Position numbers and translations under genes: made by a program. DNA of 64,000 nucleotides from JAMXLO01 sp035569235 (lineage in GTDB: Bacteria > Pseudomonadota > Alphaproteobacteria > Acetobacterales > Acetobacteraceae), in assembly GCA_035569235.1 (NCBI GenBank), contig DATMND010000003.1:1-64000 (forward strand), given 5' to 3'. Positions 60,468 through 64,000 of this stretch are shown here, one piece after another; position 1 is the first letter of the stretch, and each line of letters begins with the position of its first letter. Under the pieces are notes generated by a model that saw only the letters and a program-made list of their open reading frames with translations, did not search any database and was not told the origin of the DNA.

Positions 60468-61102
60468 TTGGTGTCGTCGTCGGGATGGCGGCCGAGGCTC
60501 GTATTGCGCGGCGTCTTGCTTGGCCAGTCGCTATTGGCGGTGGGACGGCGGCAGGCGCGGAAGCAGCGGCAAACGCCCTCGTCAAACAGGGCTGCATCGG
60601 ACTGATCAGCTTCGGGCTGGCAGGTGGACTGGATCCGACGCTGAGGCCCGGCGCACTCATTGTGCCATCCGCGGTGACCGCAGGCGGCAGGTGCTACACG
60701 GCCGATCCGACCCTCTCGCGCATGCTCGGCGGCGCGACGCCGCATCTGCTGCTCGGCGCCGATGCGATCGTGGCGAGTGTCGAGGACAAGTGCCGGCAGC
60801 GCGAGCAGACCGGCGCCGCGGCGGTCGATCTGGAAAGCGGCGCAGTGGCACGCGCCGCGTGTATGCACAACATTCCGTTCGCTGTGTTGCGCGCGATCTG
60901 CGACGCCGCGGACAGCTCGCTGCCCCACGCCGCACGGGTCGCACTGGACGCGCATGGTGGCATCAGGGCGTGGCGCGTGCTCGCCTCGATCGCCGCACGC
61001 CCCACTCAACTGCCTGCCTTGCTGGCGCTAGGAGCCGATGCTGCCGCAGCAAGGCGGTCGCTCATCGAACGCGTCAAGCGGGTAACGCAGCCTCCATCCT
61101 AG
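60461..61102 (+). CDS. hpnG: Hopanoid-associated nucleoside phosphorylase HpnG
   Basis: A 213-residue phosphorylase-fold protein: RIGVVVGMAAEARIARRLAW, GLISFGLAGGLDPTLRPGAL, AAVDLESGAVARAACMHNIP and FAVLRAICDAADSSLPHAAR match HpnG and 5'-methylthioadenosine phosphorylase-like enzymes. HpnG releases adenine from adenosylhopane to make ribosylhopane on the way to bacteriohopanetetrol. The start is the GTG at 60461; earlier in-frame ATG would add a repeat-derived tail. It follows shc after a palindrome and overlaps the convergent kinase gene by 29 bases. Confidence 0.87.
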   Translation: MRIGVVVGMAAEARIARRLAWPVAIGGGTAAGAEAAANALVKQGCIGLISFGLAGGLDPTLRPGALIVPSAVTAGGRCYTADPTLSRMLGGATPHLLLGADAIVASVEDKCRQREQTGAAAVDLESGAVARAACMHNIPFAVLRAICDAADSSLPHAARVALDAHGGIRAWRVLASIAARPTQLPALLALGADAAAARRSLIERVKRVTQPPS

Positions 61103-63356
61103 GCGTTCCCGGCACCACGGTTGTCTCGACAACACGTTCGGGAGGGAACTTGGCCCGGACCGTCGTGCCCTGACCGGGAACGCTCTCTATGGTGAACGTT
61201 GCGCCGTGCAACGCGAGCAGCTTCTGACTGATCGCGAGCCCAAGACCGCTGCCGCCGAATTTCCGGCTGATCGAGGCATCCGCCTGGTGGAAGGGTTCGC
61301 ACAGCGACTGCAAGGCATCGGCATCGATGCCGATGCCGGTATCGGTCACGACCAAGGTGACGCCCGCCTCTGCATGCTCGATTCGCAGTGACACAACGCC
61401 GCCGTTGGGAGTGAACTTCACCGCATTGGACAGCAGATTGAGCACAATCTGCTTCAACGCGCGACCGTCTCCCCGCAGCGCGACGCGCATCCCGTTCGCG
61501 GCGTTGTCGATCCTTACGCCTCCATCATTCGCGCGCAGCTTCAACATGCCGATGCAGCACCGCACCACCATGCCAAGCTCCACGATCTCGCTCGCAAGCT
61601 CGTAGCGGTCTGCCTCGATCTTCGAGAGGTCGAGCACATCGTTGATCATGTCGAGCAGATGATGGCCGGCTGCGTTGATGTCCGTCGCGAATTCGACGTA
61701 GTCCGCGCCGATACTCCCCAACGTCTGATCCCGGATAAGCTCGGAGAAGCCGATGATGGCATTCAGCGGCGTGCGCAGTTCGTGGCTCATGTTGGCGAGG
61801 AATTCCGACTTGGCGTGGCTCGCTGCTTCGGCGCGCTCCTTCGCCTGTTGCAGTTCCTGCGCCGCCTCGACTCCGGCCGTGATATCGCGCCCGGTGCCTC
61901 GGTAGCCGACGAAACTGCCGGTCGCATCGAAGACCGGGTTGCCATTGACGCTGACGTGGTGAAGCCGCCCATCCCGGGTGAGTTCCTGGCGGTGGAAATC
62001 GCGAAACGGACGCCGCGCATCAAGGTCGGCGCGGTGTTCGGACCAATGCGGGTCGGTTGGGCTCGCACCAACCGCATTCCATAACGTCACGCCCTTGCGG
62101 TGCGGAATGCCCATCAGGCGGGACGCCTCGCTGTCCGATACCCACTTCAAGCGGAGGTCCGCATCCAGTTCCCACAGCCAGTCCGACGACATCTCGGCGA
62201 AATCCCGAATGCGCGCCTCGCTGGCGCGCAATGCCTGCGCTGTCTCCGTCAGCTTGGCGTTCTGCTCCGCCTGGCGGTGGAACTGCCGTCCGATGACTGC
62301 GAACAACACGGCGAACCCAGTTGCGGCGCCGAGGCCACCCAGTGCAATGACAGTCGCCTGAAGTCGCCACTTCGCAAGCGCCACCGGCTCCAGGACGGAT
62401 ACGTCGATGACAAGTGGCCAGGCGGGCAACGGACGCACCGACACCACTGCCGGTATGGCACTAAGAAAACCGGGGGAGCGGTAATTACCGCCTCCCATGG
62501 CGACCAGGCTGTACCATGGCGAGGCGGCTGGCATCAGCTTTCCTACCTGATCCGTGGTGTCCGGGTAGCGTACCAGAACCAGCCCGTCGTGGCGGAGCAG
62601 AGTCACAGTCTGGCCGGGCGGCAGTGCGATGGCCCGATAGAAGTCCGCGAAATATTGCAGATCGATTGCACCGACGGCGATACCAAGGAGGTTGTGGCTC
62701 GGACCGTTGAGCCTGCGAGCGATGTAGACAGTGGGCGTACCGGTCACGCGGCTTTGGACCGGAGCGCTGATGAACGGACCTGGGTCATCATGCGCGACGA
62801 GATACCGGTGATAATCGCGGTCCGACATATTGAGATCGGGCGGCCATTGCGATCGGGTGGTGAGGAACATCTGGCCATCGGGCTTGAACAGGGAAAAGGA
62901 GTTCGCCTGTGGTAGGTTCTTCAATCTGCCGCGTAGAAAGTCGCGTGTAGCCTCGGTGCCGGCAGAAGTCACGAGCTCGTCAGGCGTGTTGATGCCGAGA
63001 TTGGCGACACGCGACTGCACTTCCGCAAGAGCAAGATCGACCACCTGCACGTAGCGCGAAGTCTGCTCGGCGAGCACGACGCTAAGGTTTGTGACCGAGA
63101 TACGGTTCTGTTCGATGGTCTGGCGATGCAGATCCCATATCGTCGCGCCGCAACCGAGCAGGGTGATGACGCAGAGGGCTATGCCGATTGCCCAAAGGTA
63201 CCGGCTCGAGCGGAAAGTGTCGGTCCCGGACGCTGCCATGATGGCACTCCACGCCCGCGCACGTGCAGGCAATCGATTCACTATGCGATCGGTCTGGCTA
63301 AGATTGGCATAATGCCACCGGGCACGACGAAGCAGGACAGTGACGCGATTTGCCAT
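61074..63356 (-). CDS. Membrane PAS-domain sensor histidine kinase
   Basis: A 760-residue kinase. Two membrane spans (about 53-74, LWAIGIALCVITLLGCGATI, and about 333-356, LQATVIALGGLGAATGFAVL) flank a periplasmic Cache-like sensor. Then come PAS (about 385-500, SSDWLWELDADLRLKWVSDS), HisKA with His525 in SHELRTPLNAIIGF, and HATPase with NLLSNAVKFTPNGG, VTDTGIGI and FGGSGLGLAIS. No receiver domain or response regulator gene follows. The start 63356 is 9 bases after the upstream enolase-type gene, suggesting an operon; ATG 63239 is an alternative. Confidence 0.88.
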   Translation of the reverse strand: MANRVTVLLRRARWHYANLSQTDRIVNRLPARARAWSAIMAASGTDTFRSSRYLWAIGIALCVITLLGCGATIWDLHRQTIEQNRISVTNLSVVLAEQTSRYVQVVDLALAEVQSRVANLGINTPDELVTSAGTEATRDFLRGRLKNLPQANSFSLFKPDGQMFLTTRSQWPPDLNMSDRDYHRYLVAHDDPGPFISAPVQSRVTGTPTVYIARRLNGPSHNLLGIAVGAIDLQYFADFYRAIALPPGQTVTLLRHDGLVLVRYPDTTDQVGKLMPAASPWYSLVAMGGGNYRSPGFLSAIPAVVSVRPLPAWPLVIDVSVLEPVALAKWRLQATVIALGGLGAATGFAVLFAVIGRQFHRQAEQNAKLTETAQALRASEARIRDFAEMSSDWLWELDADLRLKWVSDSEASRLMGIPHRKGVTLWNAVGASPTDPHWSEHRADLDARRPFRDFHRQELTRDGRLHHVSVNGNPVFDATGSFVGYRGTGRDITAGVEAAQELQQAKERAEAASHAKSEFLANMSHELRTPLNAIIGFSELIRDQTLGSIGADYVEFATDINAAGHHLLDMINDVLDLSKIEADRYELASEIVELGMVVRCCIGMLKLRANDGGVRIDNAANGMRVALRGDGRALKQIVLNLLSNAVKFTPNGGVVSLRIEHAEAGVTLVVTDTGIGIDADALQSLCEPFHQADASISRKFGGSGLGLAISQKLLALHGATFTIESVPGQGTTVRAKFPPERVVETTVVPGTPRMEAALPA

Positions 63357-63365
63357 TTGAGCGTC

Positions 63366-64000
63366 TCACGGACCGCCGCCGTACACCTCCGCCTGAGCCT
63401 CGATCTTCGCCGGATCGAGGGCCATTCCCAGTCCGGGCAATGTCGGCAACGCGAATTGCCCGCCCTGTGGCATCACGGGATTGGCGAGGAAGTGCTGGTT
63501 GATCGCGTTCCACTTCACCAGGTACTCCTGGATCGGCGTCAGCAGCGGCGACTGAGCGAGCGAGAAGTGCAGCCCCACTGGCGTGGAATGGCCATGCGGG
63601 ATCACCATCAGGTCGTGCACCGAGGCATATGCGGCGATCTTGAGCACTTCGGACAGTCCGCCCGCCCAGTAGATATCGGGTTGCAGCACATCCAGCGCCT
63701 CGGCATCGATGAATCGCCGGAATCCCCAGCGCGTATATTCATGTTCGGCGCCCGACAGCGGAATCTGCGTCCGCTCCTTCACGCGGCGATAGCTGTCGAT
63801 GCGGTCCGGCATCACGCATTCCTCCAGCCAGCGCGGCCGGAATTCGGCGATGCGTTCGGCGAGCTCCACCGCATAGATTGGGTCGAACGACTGCCAGCAG
63901 TCCAGCATGATGTCGTAGTCCTCGCCGAGCGTGTCGCGCAGCGTGCGCACCAGCTCGACATTCTTCCGCATGCCATCGTGTCCGCTCATCGGGCCATGGC
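63366..64000 (-). CDS. Enolase-superfamily sugar acid dehydratase-like protein (partial)
   Basis: The C-terminal 211 codons of a mandelate racemase/muconate lactonizing-type enzyme: RKNVELVRTLRDTLGEDYDI, MLDCWQSFDPIYAVELAERI with the first metal Asp, RWLEECVMPDRIDSYRRVKE, SGAEHEYTRWGFRRFIDAEA, LDVLQPDIYWAGGLSEVLKI and VIPHGHSTPVGLHFSLAQSP. The frame is open to the window edge, so the N-terminal domain lies outside. It probably dehydrates a sugar acid. The kinase gene follows it. Confidence 0.85.
   Translation of the reverse strand, partial: HGPMSGHDGMRKNVELVRTLRDTLGEDYDIMLDCWQSFDPIYAVELAERIAEFRPRWLEECVMPDRIDSYRRVKERTQIPLSGAEHEYTRWGFRRFIDAEALDVLQPDIYWAGGLSEVLKIAAYASVHDLMVIPHGHSTPVGLHFSLAQSPLLTPIQEYLVKWNAINQHFLANPVMPQGGQFALPTLPGLGMALDPAKIEAQAEVYGGGP

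Overview
The window is GC-rich, densely coded DNA from an alphaproteobacterium, most likely a member of the Acetobacteraceae/Rhodospirillales. This rests on an F1-only ATP synthase operon, a hopanoid biosynthesis set, a MucR/Ros-type regulator, a sorbosone-dehydrogenase-like protein and intergenic palindromes of the kind common in alphaproteobacteria. The genus cannot be fixed from the sequence alone. No tRNA, rRNA, CRISPR array or intact insertion sequence was seen.

Layout. (1) 1-3104: the end of atpA, then atpG, atpD and atpC. (2) 3587-22220: an exopolysaccharide locus. A leftward block holds a Wzy-like polymerase, two GT4 glycosyltransferases, a Wzx flippase and the priming glycosylphosphotransferase. 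A rightward block holds a Wzc-type chain-length regulator/kinase, a GH26-like secreted hydrolase, a GINT1-like transferase overlapping a membrane hydroxylase, a 920-residue leaderless GH26 plus carbohydrate-binding protein, and another glycosyltransferase. (3) 22400-23840: a graveyard of broken genes and transposase pieces (IS66-like, zinc-ribbon DDE transposase, pyruvate phosphate dikinase). (4) 23906-34381: a PLP gamma-lyase-type enzyme, a SufR-like regulator divergent from an MFS transporter, a three-gene cassette (DUF2786 protein, SprT-like HExxH protein, small protein), a Crp/Fnr regulator with a diheme cytochrome c, an anti-sigma-like protein, a CpdA-like phosphoesterase and a DoxX protein. 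(5) 34424-41047: a sorbosone dehydrogenase, a MetE-like protein, a TTC38-like TPR protein, an RlpA-type protein, a TSUP transporter, ArfB and a MucR-type regulator. (6) 41250-53929: a catabolic cluster of unknown substrate. It holds a DapA-family aldolase, an acyl-CoA-dehydrogenase-type flavoprotein, a VOC protein, two different 2-oxoglutarate oxygenases, a TPP enzyme, CoxG, a GMC oxidoreductase, TenA, a luciferase-like flavin oxidoreductase and a lone molybdenum hydroxylase large subunit. (7) 54106-56919: an alpha-E/ATP-grasp pair and a lone MazE-like antitoxin. (8) 57144-61102: hpnE, squalene-hopene cyclase and hpnG. (9) 61074-64000: a membrane PAS histidine kinase and the end of an enolase-superfamily dehydratase.

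The genes in regions 2 and 6 look like cooperating sets. Region 2 would build, polymerise and export a polysaccharide, and the two GH26-like proteins may trim or bind it. Region 6 carries the redox and carbon-carbon bond chemistry expected for breaking down a small, probably heteroatom-containing, organic compound. Palindromic repeats of at least four families sit between genes throughout.
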